Part shown: positions 11,926-17,312 of the stretch, one piece after another
How the letters are laid out: the number at the start of each line of letters is the position of its first letter
Position numbering within the stretch: position 1 is the stretch's first letter
Virus record (IMG/VR): IMGVR_UViG_3300032282_002348
Span: 1 to 28,399 of that record
DNA length: 28,399 bases
Reading direction: 5' to 3' (one strand)
Source of the DNA: a virus
Translations under genes and position numbers: made by a program
Notes under the pieces: model-generated
Database searches by the model: none
Told to the model about the DNA's origin: nothing
Seen by the model: the letters and a program-made list of their open reading frames with translations, nothing else

Positions 11926-13536
11926 ATGCCACACTTCTACTCGCTCAACACTTACGGGTTCGGCAACGAATCCAACCAAAACAACCAAAACAACACCATG
12001 TCGCAAGACAACACCGCTAGCACCGCTAGCAATGACAACACGGGTAGCCCTGCTACCATCACGCTCAAGAACGGGATGCTGGTCTCCAACCGGCGCAACC
12101 TTTCCAAGCGTCAACTCAAAGCGTTCCAGATGATGTGCCGCAACACGCACATGAACGCTCTCACCAAAGACATGCAAGTTCACACGTGGAACAAGTTGCA
12201 CAAGGATGTTCGCAACAATCCGCATCTCGTAATGCTTGCCATCCGCTCTACGCCTTATTTCCATCCGCAGAGCGTTGCTAACGTCACTAGCGAGAACGTA
12301 GTGTTCCGAGTGCAGCAATACTTGCTTGCCAAGTCGATCACGCTCAAGCGTAAGAACAGCACCGGTAGCAATGACGTTACCAATCTGTTCGAGTATTACG
12401 CGAAGCACTCACGCTACCTGCACGCCAACTATCGCTACGAGTGCGAGCATTTCTTGCTTCACTTGGCTCACGAGAACTGTGGCGATGGTTTCACTACGTG
12501 GAGGAATGATTACGACATCTCTGCTATCGCTAATGACGTGCGCAATCAATGGGAATCGTTGCGACACGTGCCTTCTCACATCAGTCGCATCGTTAGTGCT
12601 CGACTTCGTGAGCGTGATGAGCGTGCTGCTAGCGCTCCTATCGTCAAACCGATGAAAGACCGCTTGCAAGAAGAGTATGCACGCATCTATCAAACGCGTC
12701 CTATCCATTGGGCAAACTCGTTGAGTTCTTTCCAGCATCGCATCGCTTCTCGCGTTCGTCCGGATGGTGCATGTGTTGGAATCGAGCTTGAGTTCGTTGC
12801 TGGTCGTGCTAGCAACATTATTACGTGGGATGAAGATGATTTCCCGTTTCAGACGTGGCACACGTTCAAGACGGATGGTAGCATCAATCCCAATACGTCC
12901 GATGAGGCTACTGCTCGCTATCAGGAATACACCTGCTTCATCAACGCTGACAATCCTAACGATTGGAGCGGCGTTCGCAACATTCTTGCTGAGATGACTA
13001 GTAATGGTGCACTTGTCAATAACACCTGTGGTAATCACGTCCACATTGACATGAGGCACAAGTCTCAAGCCACGTATTATCGCATCGCTGGTAGGATGCG
13101 TGATGCGTTTACTACGTGGGCGCATCGTTTGGTCTCACACAAGCGAGCCTACAATCGCTACTGTGGCATCCAGAACGATCACCACAACAACCGCTATACT
13201 GCTATCAATACTGCTTGTTGGAACGAGCATCGAACGCTAGAAGTGCGTATTGGGATGCCAACGCTCAACTACAACAAGTTGTATCTTTGGACGCAGTTCT
13301 TGCGTTACTTGGCTGACAACTACAACCGCATTGAAACCTTTGACGAGTTCATGAGCAGCGATGCACCGCTTCAACTCAAGTTGTACGCTATCAAGCGTAT
13401 CACTAAGTTTGAACCTACTTACACCGCTGCTGGTAAACAAGCCTTGGAAGGGTTCGAGAAGTGGAAGCAATCCTTGGAGTCCGTGTCCGGCATTGATACT
13501 GACTTCACTAGCGTCAACTTCACCGATCGTATCTAA
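11926..13536 (+). CDS. Amidoligase (GCS/glutamine synthetase-like fold)
   Basis: A 536-residue protein. The C-terminal half carries the motifs of the Amidoligase_2 family of COOH-NH2 ligases: GIELEF (285-290), KTDGSI (315-320), QEYT (333-336), CGNHVHID (368-375) and EHRTLEVRIGMP (434-445). The Glu and His residues in these motifs bind Mg-ATP in the glutamine synthetase/GCS fold, so an ATP-dependent amide bond is expected. The N-terminal 270 residues are mostly helical and unassigned; they may select the substrate. The start is uncertain: ATG 11926 follows the upstream stop closely, but ATG 11998 has the better A/C-rich leader and avoids an Asn/Gln-rich N-terminus. Paired class II amidotransferase and amidoligase genes are known from comparative genomics, with unresolved substrates. 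Confidence 0.88.
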   Translation: MPHFYSLNTYGFGNESNQNNQNNTMSQDNTASTASNDNTGSPATITLKNGMLVSNRRNLSKRQLKAFQMMCRNTHMNALTKDMQVHTWNKLHKDVRNNPHLVMLAIRSTPYFHPQSVANVTSENVVFRVQQYLLAKSITLKRKNSTGSNDVTNLFEYYAKHSRYLHANYRYECEHFLLHLAHENCGDGFTTWRNDYDISAIANDVRNQWESLRHVPSHISRIVSARLRERDERAASAPIVKPMKDRLQEEYARIYQTRPIHWANSLSSFQHRIASRVRPDGACVGIELEFVAGRASNIITWDEDDFPFQTWHTFKTDGSINPNTSDEATARYQEYTCFINADNPNDWSGVRNILAEMTSNGALVNNTCGNHVHIDMRHKSQATYYRIAGRMRDAFTTWAHRLVSHKRAYNRYCGIQNDHHNNRYTAINTACWNEHRTLEVRIGMPTLNYNKLYLWTQFLRYLADNYNRIETFDEFMSSDAPLQLKLYAIKRITKFEPTYTAAGKQALEGFEKWKQSLESVSGIDTDFTSVNFTDRI

Positions 13537-13548
13537 GTAACGGTTGTA
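13537..13548 (+). repeat. AACGGTTGTA motif, copy after the amidoligase
   Basis: GTAACGGTTGTA begins immediately after the amidoligase stop codon and just before the terminator hairpin. It matches the first 12 bases of the three 85-base repeats further right. It lacks the GGGGGTTTA half found 31 bases downstream in those repeats. Confidence 0.6.
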
Positions 13549-13558
13549 TGCTGGTATC

Positions 13559-13583
13559 AAGGGTGCGCAAGCACCCTTTTTTT
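13559..13583 (+). terminator. Rho-independent terminator of the amidoligase cassette
   Basis: A perfect stem AAGGGTGC/GCACCCTT closed by a GCAA tetraloop and followed by a run of seven T. It lies 23 bases after the amidoligase stop and closes the cassette transcript. Confidence 0.88.
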
Positions 13584-13761
13584 GTGCTTATTAGTGTATC
13601 AGTAGTTTGCTTGTATTGATATCTAACTATCAAAAATTGCGGTTCCATAAATGCAGCAACCGGTGGTAATGAAACCTCTGTATTTATTAAGGAAAGACTT
13701 GATTGAGTCCATCCAACCATTGATACATTTGCACCAATAAGGATTGATACATGCACAATGA
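13584..13761. other. Intergenic region with a 10-base direct repeat
   Basis: No gene is supported here. ATTGATACAT occurs at 13719-13728 and 13743-13752, each followed closely by GCAC(C/A)A, a spacing that could suit a dimeric regulator. The rest is AT-rich and without clear structure. A 78-codon minus-strand frame runs through the terminator and is not credible. Confidence 0.4.
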
Positions 13762-14016
13762 GTAACGGTTGTAAGCGTTTTCTGCACCACCTGGGGGTTT
13801 AGACGCGAACAATGGCGCTTGCACTAGTTTCATACTACCAAAACGTGTAACGGTTGTAAGAGTTTCAATCCATCACCGGGGGTTTACACCCAAACAACAT
13901 TGCTAGCACTGGTTTCAAACGTGCAATACCTGTAACGGTTGTAAGCAATCATTACCCCAACAGGGGGGTTTAAACAACCTGAAATGAGAATACAACTGGT
14001 TATCACCGGAAAGTTG
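13762..14016 (+). repeat. Three 85-base tandem imperfect repeats
   Basis: Units start at 13762, 13847 and 13932, exactly 85 bases apart. Each begins with the identical GTAACGGTTGTAAG; 31 bases from the unit start comes GGGGGTTTA (the third has six G). The segment between differs almost completely. Downstream parts are loosely similar (CGAACAA/CAAACAA, GCACTAGTTTCA/GCACTGGTTTCA). The third unit diverges near its end. The array lies between the cassette terminator and the terminator of the leftward operon, so it is transcribed, if at all, independently of any gene. Confidence 0.75.
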
Positions 14017-14035
14017 ATTGCGCCAAGCGCATAGA

Positions 14036-14068
14036 CAAAAAAAGAGGCCAGCCCGTAGGCCAGCCTCT
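14036..14068 (-). terminator. Terminator of the leftward accessory operon
   Basis: On the minus strand AGAGGC/GCCTCT, a 2x2 internal loop, GCC/GGC and a TACG loop are followed by seven T. It lies five bases after the stop of the 14073-14432 gene. Confidence 0.8.
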
Positions 14069-14072
14069 GAGT

Positions 14073-14432
14073 TTACTGCACGTCGATTACGATTTCGTGG
14101 AACGGGCTCTGACAAGCCACATCATACCTGCTCGTCATAGCCTGCCATTCCTCCTTCTGCTTGTCATAGAACTCCTTTTCAACGCCCTCATACGGACTCC
14201 AATTGGAGGCGAACGAGAACGAGTAGTGAGTTGGTTTGCCCAACATCTGCATCACGATTGCCACGGCGTTAGCCGGGTTATCGCAGTTGCGAACCAGATA
14301 CTTACGCTCGCCCTTGAACCGCCAATGGTTCGTGAAGGGTTTGCTGTGAGCACCTTGGTTCTCAAGGGTCTGCGTGATGACGATGATTGCTTTGCCAATC
14401 GCAGTAGGTTGCGAGCCGTTGTTTGTATCCAT
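14073..14432 (-). CDS. Hypothetical protein, 119 residues
   Basis: A 119-residue protein of unknown function. It has an N-terminal helix (PTAIGKAIIVITQTLENQG), a basic middle strand region (HWRFKGERKYLVRNCDNPANAVAIVMQML) and an aromatic C-terminal half (HYSFSFASNWSPYEGVEKEFYDKQKEEW). It is the last gene of a three-gene leftward operon, followed by a strong terminator. The codon use is C/G-richer than in the virion block. Only the ORF, its terminator and the shared leader hairpin support it. Confidence 0.7.
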   Translation of the reverse strand: MDTNNGSQPTAIGKAIIVITQTLENQGAHSKPFTNHWRFKGERKYLVRNCDNPANAVAIVMQMLGKPTHYSFSFASNWSPYEGVEKEFYDKQKEEWQAMTSRYDVACQSPFHEIVIDVQ

Positions 14433-14451
14433 GGGGGAAAGTGAGGAAGAA

Positions 14452-14473
14452 GTGGGGAGGTTGCCCTCCCCAC
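14452..14473 (-). terminator. GCAA-loop hairpin, copy 1
   Basis: GTGGGGAGG/CCTCCCCAC with a GCAA loop on the minus strand, 20 bases after the 14494-14793 stop and 19 bases before the ATG at 14432. It is followed by a pyrimidine-rich stretch rather than a clean U-tract. An identical hairpin stands after the next gene upstream. It may act as an attenuator, a processing site or a weak terminator. Confidence 0.5.
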
Positions 14474-14493
14474 GAAACCTTCCTAATGCCGGG

Positions 14494-14793
14494 TTAGATT
14501 TTCTTCGTCCGAATCATACGGAGAACCTTGTTCAAGGTGCTGGCAACGTCCTTGTAATGGGCGTGCTGACGCTTGAGGGCTCGCTGTTTGTTATTCAGAC
14601 TCCGAATGTATCGTGCCCAGGCAACCCAACCTTGCTTATCGCGAGGGTTGGTGACCAGAGCCTTGTGCACCAACTTACGCTCTTGGATAGCAACATCGGA
14701 GTTCTGCATCACCCATAGTTTATGGGTAGCATAGTCACGCTGTTTGCACGCCTTGAGGTAAGCATCGCACAGGACGCTTTTGGCAGAGAACAT
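14494..14793 (-). CDS. Small very basic protein
   Basis: A 99-residue protein beginning MFSAKSVLCDAYLKACKQRDYATHK and rich in Lys, Arg and His (LNNKQRALKRQHAHYKDVASTLNKVLRMIRTKKI), which suggests nucleic-acid binding. The start at 14793 is chosen because AGAGGA stands seven bases upstream; the longer frame from 14904 would include the hairpin and leader as coding sequence. The leader also contains a GCCTGCA/TGCAGGC inverted repeat (14822-14843). It is the middle gene of the leftward accessory operon. No family recognised. Confidence 0.65.
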   Translation of the reverse strand: MFSAKSVLCDAYLKACKQRDYATHKLWVMQNSDVAIQERKLVHKALVTNPRDKQGWVAWARYIRSLNNKQRALKRQHAHYKDVASTLNKVLRMIRTKKI

Positions 14794-14872
14794 TGAGTAT
14801 TCCTCTTTCGTGTTACGTTGTGCCTGCAACAACCTCTGCAGGCTTGAGGGAGAAGGAATAGAGAGGTAAAAA

Positions 14873-14894
14873 GTGGGGAGGTTGCCCTCCCCAC
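14873..14894 (-). terminator. GCAA-loop hairpin, copy 2
   Basis: Same nine-base stem and GCAA loop as the copy at 14452-14473, here 15 bases after the stop of the 14910-15224 gene and followed by TTTTT on the minus strand, so it is a better rho-independent terminator or attenuator. Confidence 0.6.
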
Positions 14895-14909
14895 GTAAGC
14901 CCAAGGGTT

Positions 14910-15224
14910 TTACTTCTTGGTAGTGCGTTCGATGAGTTCGTCAGCCTCGATGCCGTAATCCTTCATACGCTTGACGAACGCCTCTTCGAGTTCGTTAGAA
15001 CCCTGGAGCACGACCAGCACAGCGTGATCAGAACCTTGGCCCTTGGTCAGTTGAGCCCGAGTGAAGATGTTGAAGCCCCAGCGTTTCGCACCGTTCTTTT
15101 CACGGACGGGGAACGCAATAGCAACACCATCTTCCTTCAGAGCCCGCTTGACCAACTCCAGAGCCTGCTTTTCAGTCGGGCTGTAGGAGTAGGAGGACGA
15201 GAGCACTTCATTCAGTTTAGCCAT
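14910..15224 (-). CDS. Hypothetical protein, 104 residues
   Basis: A 104-residue protein. After a short N-terminal helix it has TEKQALELVKRALKEDGVAIAFPVREKNGAKRWGFNIFTRAQL, then SDHAVLVVLQGSNELEEAFVKRMKDYGIEADELIERTTKK. The alternation of helix and strand suggests a small alpha/beta fold, but no family is recognised. It is the first gene of the leftward accessory operon. Its leader (GGGGAAAGTG...GGAAG as read on the plus strand at about 15276) resembles the leader of the 14073-14432 gene, hinting at shared control. Confidence 0.72.
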   Translation of the reverse strand: MAKLNEVLSSSYSYSPTEKQALELVKRALKEDGVAIAFPVREKNGAKRWGFNIFTRAQLTKGQGSDHAVLVVLQGSNELEEAFVKRMKDYGIEADELIERTTKK

Positions 15225-15640
15225 TTGCTTGTTTTTACCTTTCTATCCGTTTCGGGTCGGGATTGACCCTACTCGGGGAAAGTGGAAGTGGGATAGACCG
15301 ATGGGATGTCAAAGATAGGTCGCCGTAGGTAAGAGGGGAGTCAGTCGGGGGTTTAGACCGCTGATCGCCTACCCCTTGCGGGTCGCTAGTCGGTTCGTCC
15401 CTTGGGATGCCCCCGACATCAACCATCTTGACCCCTGATCGGCCATTTGCGACCCCTTTATTTGATTGTTTAGGGGTTTTTATGACTTTATTTGAGCGAT
15501 TTATGACCGAATGACCGATTTTTATGATTTTGCCTATTTTTGAGCAGGGGCGGAGGGGGTCACGACTTGAGACGAAGTTGAGACTCGAGGTTCATTCACT
15601 CACAAACAATTTTTTCACAAAAAGCATATATCAAAGTACC

Positions 15641-15766
15641 CTGCTAGAAATCTGGTGGGGGGTATATTATATCTACTATTTATATCATCTATTACTATAT
15701 GTGCCAGAAAACTGGCGCCCCCCCCAGCAGAAAACTGGCGCCCCCCCCTCTAAAAATTGGCGGGGT
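15641..15766. repeat. Iteron-like repeats (origin candidate B)
   Basis: Order: AGAAATCTGGTGGGGGG (15646-15662); an AT-rich stretch of about 40 bases; CTATTACTATATGTGCCAG (15689-15707, identical to 3977-3995); palindrome GCCAG-AAAA-CTGGC (15703-15716) followed by G and eight C; a second CAGAAAACTGGCG with eight C (15728-15748); then ATTGGCGGGG (15756-15765). AT-rich DNA beside repeated sites is the usual build of a phage origin. Protein binding has not been shown. Confidence 0.6.
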
Positions 15767-15793
15767 AGCAAAATAGTACTTGCATTTTGTTGG

Positions 15794-15919
15794 ATGGCGT
15801 GCATGTTATTGATTGTTCTTTGGCTCTTAGTTCAATTGCCTTCAGTTCCAAGCGGAATATTAGCGCAAGTGCCCCTTGGATACCTATGGATAATCCCGTT
15901 TATTGCGATTAGCAGATAG
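15794..15919 (+). CDS. Possible small membrane protein
   Basis: A 41-residue frame, MACMLLIVLWLLVQLPSVPS then GILAQVPLGYLWIIPFIAISR, with two hydrophobic stretches that could form a hairpin in the membrane. Holin-like peptides have this build. It lies alone in the noncoding region after the iterons, with no Shine-Dalgarno sequence, so chance is a real alternative. Confidence 0.25.
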   Translation: MACMLLIVLWLLVQLPSVPSGILAQVPLGYLWIIPFIAISR

Positions 15920-15970
15920 GCCTTACGTGCTATAACCGCAATTTTTGGTCGATGTCAGTTTTTATTGCTT

Positions 15971-16037
15971 GTTCTGACGTTGAAATATAGAACACTTGCT
16001 GGACGAGCAAGAGATTTAGTGGGTGGCAGCCACTAAA
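15971..16037 (+). promoter_or_regulatory. Structured leader of the virion operon
   Basis: Hairpins CTTGCT-GGACG-AGCAAG (15995-16011) and TTTAGTGG-GTGGCAG-CCACTAAA (16015-16037) stand before the first virion-operon ATG at 16057; GTTC/GAAC (15971-15993) can form a third. TATAGA at 15986-15991 could be a -10 box but has no good -35 partner. The hairpins are not followed by a U-tract, so they look like 5' leader structure rather than a terminator. Confidence 0.4.
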
Positions 16038-16056
16038 GAGCCCTTAACTTTCAAAA

Positions 16057-16578
16057 ATGACTAAAGAAAAGCAAATCATAAGTCAATATTCGTTGACAAA
16101 GCAGCAACTTTTGGACGCGCGAGCGTCTAGGGAGTTCCAAGAAGGTGTTGATTGGGTGCGTGGTAGTGGTACTGGGCCTCAATCCGCAGTTTCTTGGACT
16201 CCCGGTGGTCTTTCCAAACTGTTAAAGTCAAAAAACGTCGATGTTGCCTTGACAGGCAACATCAGTAGCAAGCAGACCGAGGAAACTAAAGTCGTTGCCA
16301 ATTTGCCCAAGGAAGCCTCTGAGGTGGTCAAGGCTAGTACTGTATCGGACAAGCCCATCAAAGCGTCTCAGGATTCAAATGTGGCGTGTCCGGGCATCGT
16401 TAAGCAGAAGTACCCCAATCGAAAACAGGTCAGATGCGAAATCAGGGGTGAAAGCCACATTGTACTTGTCAAAGATTCGCACTATTTGAGACTTGGCAGC
16501 ATCATTACTGTCAAGAAGCGTGGTGACAACTATGTTTCCCATTTCAAGGTTGATGGAATGGGGAGGATTCATGGGTAG
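16057..16578 (+). CDS. Hypothetical protein, first gene of the virion operon
   Basis: A 173-residue protein. The N-terminal 55 residues (YSLTKQQLLDARASREFQEGVDWVRG ... SAVSWTPGGLSKLLKSK) look like a small DNA-binding head of the kind found in phage regulators. A Ser/Lys/Val-rich linker follows, then a beta-rich C-terminal domain (RCEIRGESHIVLVKDSHYLRLGSIITVKKRGDNYVSHFKV) that resembles a small barrel. The function is unknown; being upstream of TerL it is one of several candidates for the small terminase subunit or a late regulator. It starts after an A-rich leader and overlaps the next gene by eight bases. Confidence 0.78.
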   Translation: MTKEKQIISQYSLTKQQLLDARASREFQEGVDWVRGSGTGPQSAVSWTPGGLSKLLKSKNVDVALTGNISSKQTEETKVVANLPKEASEVVKASTVSDKPIKASQDSNVACPGIVKQKYPNRKQVRCEIRGESHIVLVKDSHYLRLGSIITVKKRGDNYVSHFKVDGMGRIHG

Positions 16579-16840
16579 GAAGAAGAAGCATGGTATCTCT
16601 GAGATTGCTTCTGCCCACGCAAAGGAGCAATGTGAAGGTGTCAGTTCGCAATTTGCGGATATGATGTGCCACTATGGGATGCAGGGATGCCTGTTTGTCA
16701 TTTCACCAAGCGGTGAGCAGTCAGTTTACTGTTTTTCCGATGATGATAGCCCAAAAAACACAATGTCAATCATCAAGCAATGTGCCGAATTGACTTCTGA
16801 CTATCGGAACATAATGCTTGACAAAGATGAGACGTTGTAA
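16571..16840 (+). CDS. Small hypothetical protein
   Basis: An 89-residue protein starting MGRKKKHGISEIASAHAKEQCEG. The centre (HYGMQGCLFVISPSGEQSVYCFSDDD) looks like a short beta meander, flanked by helices. The start is chosen for its overlap with the upstream stop and for GGGGAGG five bases upstream, one of the few good Shine-Dalgarno matches in the window. Function unknown; part of the group of small genes before TerL. Confidence 0.65.
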   Translation: MGRKKKHGISEIASAHAKEQCEGVSSQFADMMCHYGMQGCLFVISPSGEQSVYCFSDDDSPKNTMSIIKQCAELTSDYRNIMLDKDETL

Positions 16841-16855
16841 TTCTATAAACCACCT

Positions 16856-17023
16856 ATGAATAGTAACGCTCGTAAGAAGATTCAGGCCGAAGGTGACCGT
16901 CGCATGAATATGATTGAAACCATGATGCACGGCAAGAAGGTCAAGGACACGAAGAGACATGAGAAGTCAGAATCGAAGTCCTTTGAAGGTCGCGAAAAGG
17001 CGGCGTACAAGCGACAAAAGTAA
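16856..17023 (+). CDS. Small basic protein, 55 residues
   Basis: A 55-residue protein, MNSNARKKIQAEGDRRMNMIETMM..., rich in Lys and Arg along its length and probably helical. It begins 15 bases after the previous stop. The composition suggests contact with DNA or a packaging partner, without proof. Overlaps the next small frame by 65 bases, so one of the two may not be translated. Confidence 0.55.
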   Translation: MNSNARKKIQAEGDRRMNMIETMMHGKKVKDTKRHEKSESKSFEGREKAAYKRQK

Positions 17024-17108
17024 TTCCTTCATAGTCCCAGATGACGATGAATGGGACGAAGAAGAAATTATGGAGTGGGCTAGGGAAAACCCTACTACAA
17101 GCATCTGA
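16959..17108 (+). CDS. Small protein with acidic C-terminus, 49 residues
   Basis: A 49-residue frame with a basic N-terminus (MRSQNRSPLKVAKRRRTSDK) and a strongly acidic C-terminus (VPDDDEWDEEEIMEWARENP). The acidic half lies outside the overlap with the previous gene and has a non-random amino-acid pattern, which suggests it is translated. Its stop is three bases before the next ATG. It could start by reinitiation or frameshifting from the 16856 gene; position favours a packaging or head-assembly helper. Confidence 0.4.
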   Translation: MRSQNRSPLKVAKRRRTSDKSNSFIVPDDDEWDEEEIMEWARENPTTSI

Positions 17109-17111
17109 TAG

Positions 17112-17312
17112 ATGGACAATAACAAACCTAATCGCTTTTCCAGATACATAAATAGTGCTCCGTCTGACGTTGGAAGCACGGAACAGCCACAGGCAAAGAC
17201 GCAAGAGCCAGTACAAAGGCAACCATCTCAGGTCAGCAACAAGAATTCAGCGACAAAACCCAAGAATCAAGCCATACTTAACCTAAAGTCTGGAGACTTC
17301 TGGACTTCATGA
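17112..17312 (+). CDS. Small protein before TerL
   Basis: A 66-residue low-complexity protein (MDNNKPNRFSRYINSAPSDVGS..., many Gln, Pro, Ser, Asn, Lys), probably disordered apart from the C-terminal NQAILNLKSGDFWTS. The stop overlaps the TerL start in an ATGA, implying coupled translation. The position is that of a small terminase subunit, but the length and composition do not look like one. Function unknown. Confidence 0.65.
   Translation: MDNNKPNRFSRYINSAPSDVGSTEQPQAKTQEPVQRQPSQVSNKNSATKPKNQAILNLKSGDFWTS

Larger units (their letters stand above)
15225..16056. other. Large mostly noncoding region between divergent operons
   Basis: About 830 bases that separate the leftward accessory operon from the rightward virion operon. 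15225-15460 is GC-rich with many GACC/GGTC words and a GGGTC/GACCC inverted repeat (15256-15271). It contains GGGGGTTTAGAC at 15347-15358, the same 12 bases as in the first 85-base repeat. 15460-15560 is AT-rich with three TTTATGA-type words. 15641-15766 holds the iteron cluster. 15995-16037 holds leader hairpins. Longer frames here are not convincing as genes. Confidence 0.7.

Noticed and set aside
13520-13756. 78-codon minus-strand frame
   Set aside because: It runs through the strong terminator and the end of the amidoligase gene and has no recognisable features.
13762-14016. CRISPR-like array
   Set aside because: The conserved parts are two short blocks separated by variable sequence within an 85-base period; there is no 24-40 base identical repeat, only three units and no cas gene.
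15235-15426. 63-codon minus-strand frame
   Set aside because: The product is a Pro/Ser/Asp/Arg-rich low-complexity sequence from the GC-rich leader region, with no leader or coupling of its own.
15524-15793. Long form of the 131-codon frame starting at 15524
   Set aside because: This part is a translation of the iteron cluster and homopolymer runs; only the last 41 codons could be a gene.
15764-15800. Bacteroidota-type promoter (TTTG ... TAnnTTTG)
   Set aside because: Only partial matches with wrong spacing were found here and in other gaps, so I did not call any.
15950-15993. Sigma70 promoter with TATAGA at 15986
   Set aside because: No acceptable -35 box at 16-18 bases spacing; kept only as a remark in the leader entry.
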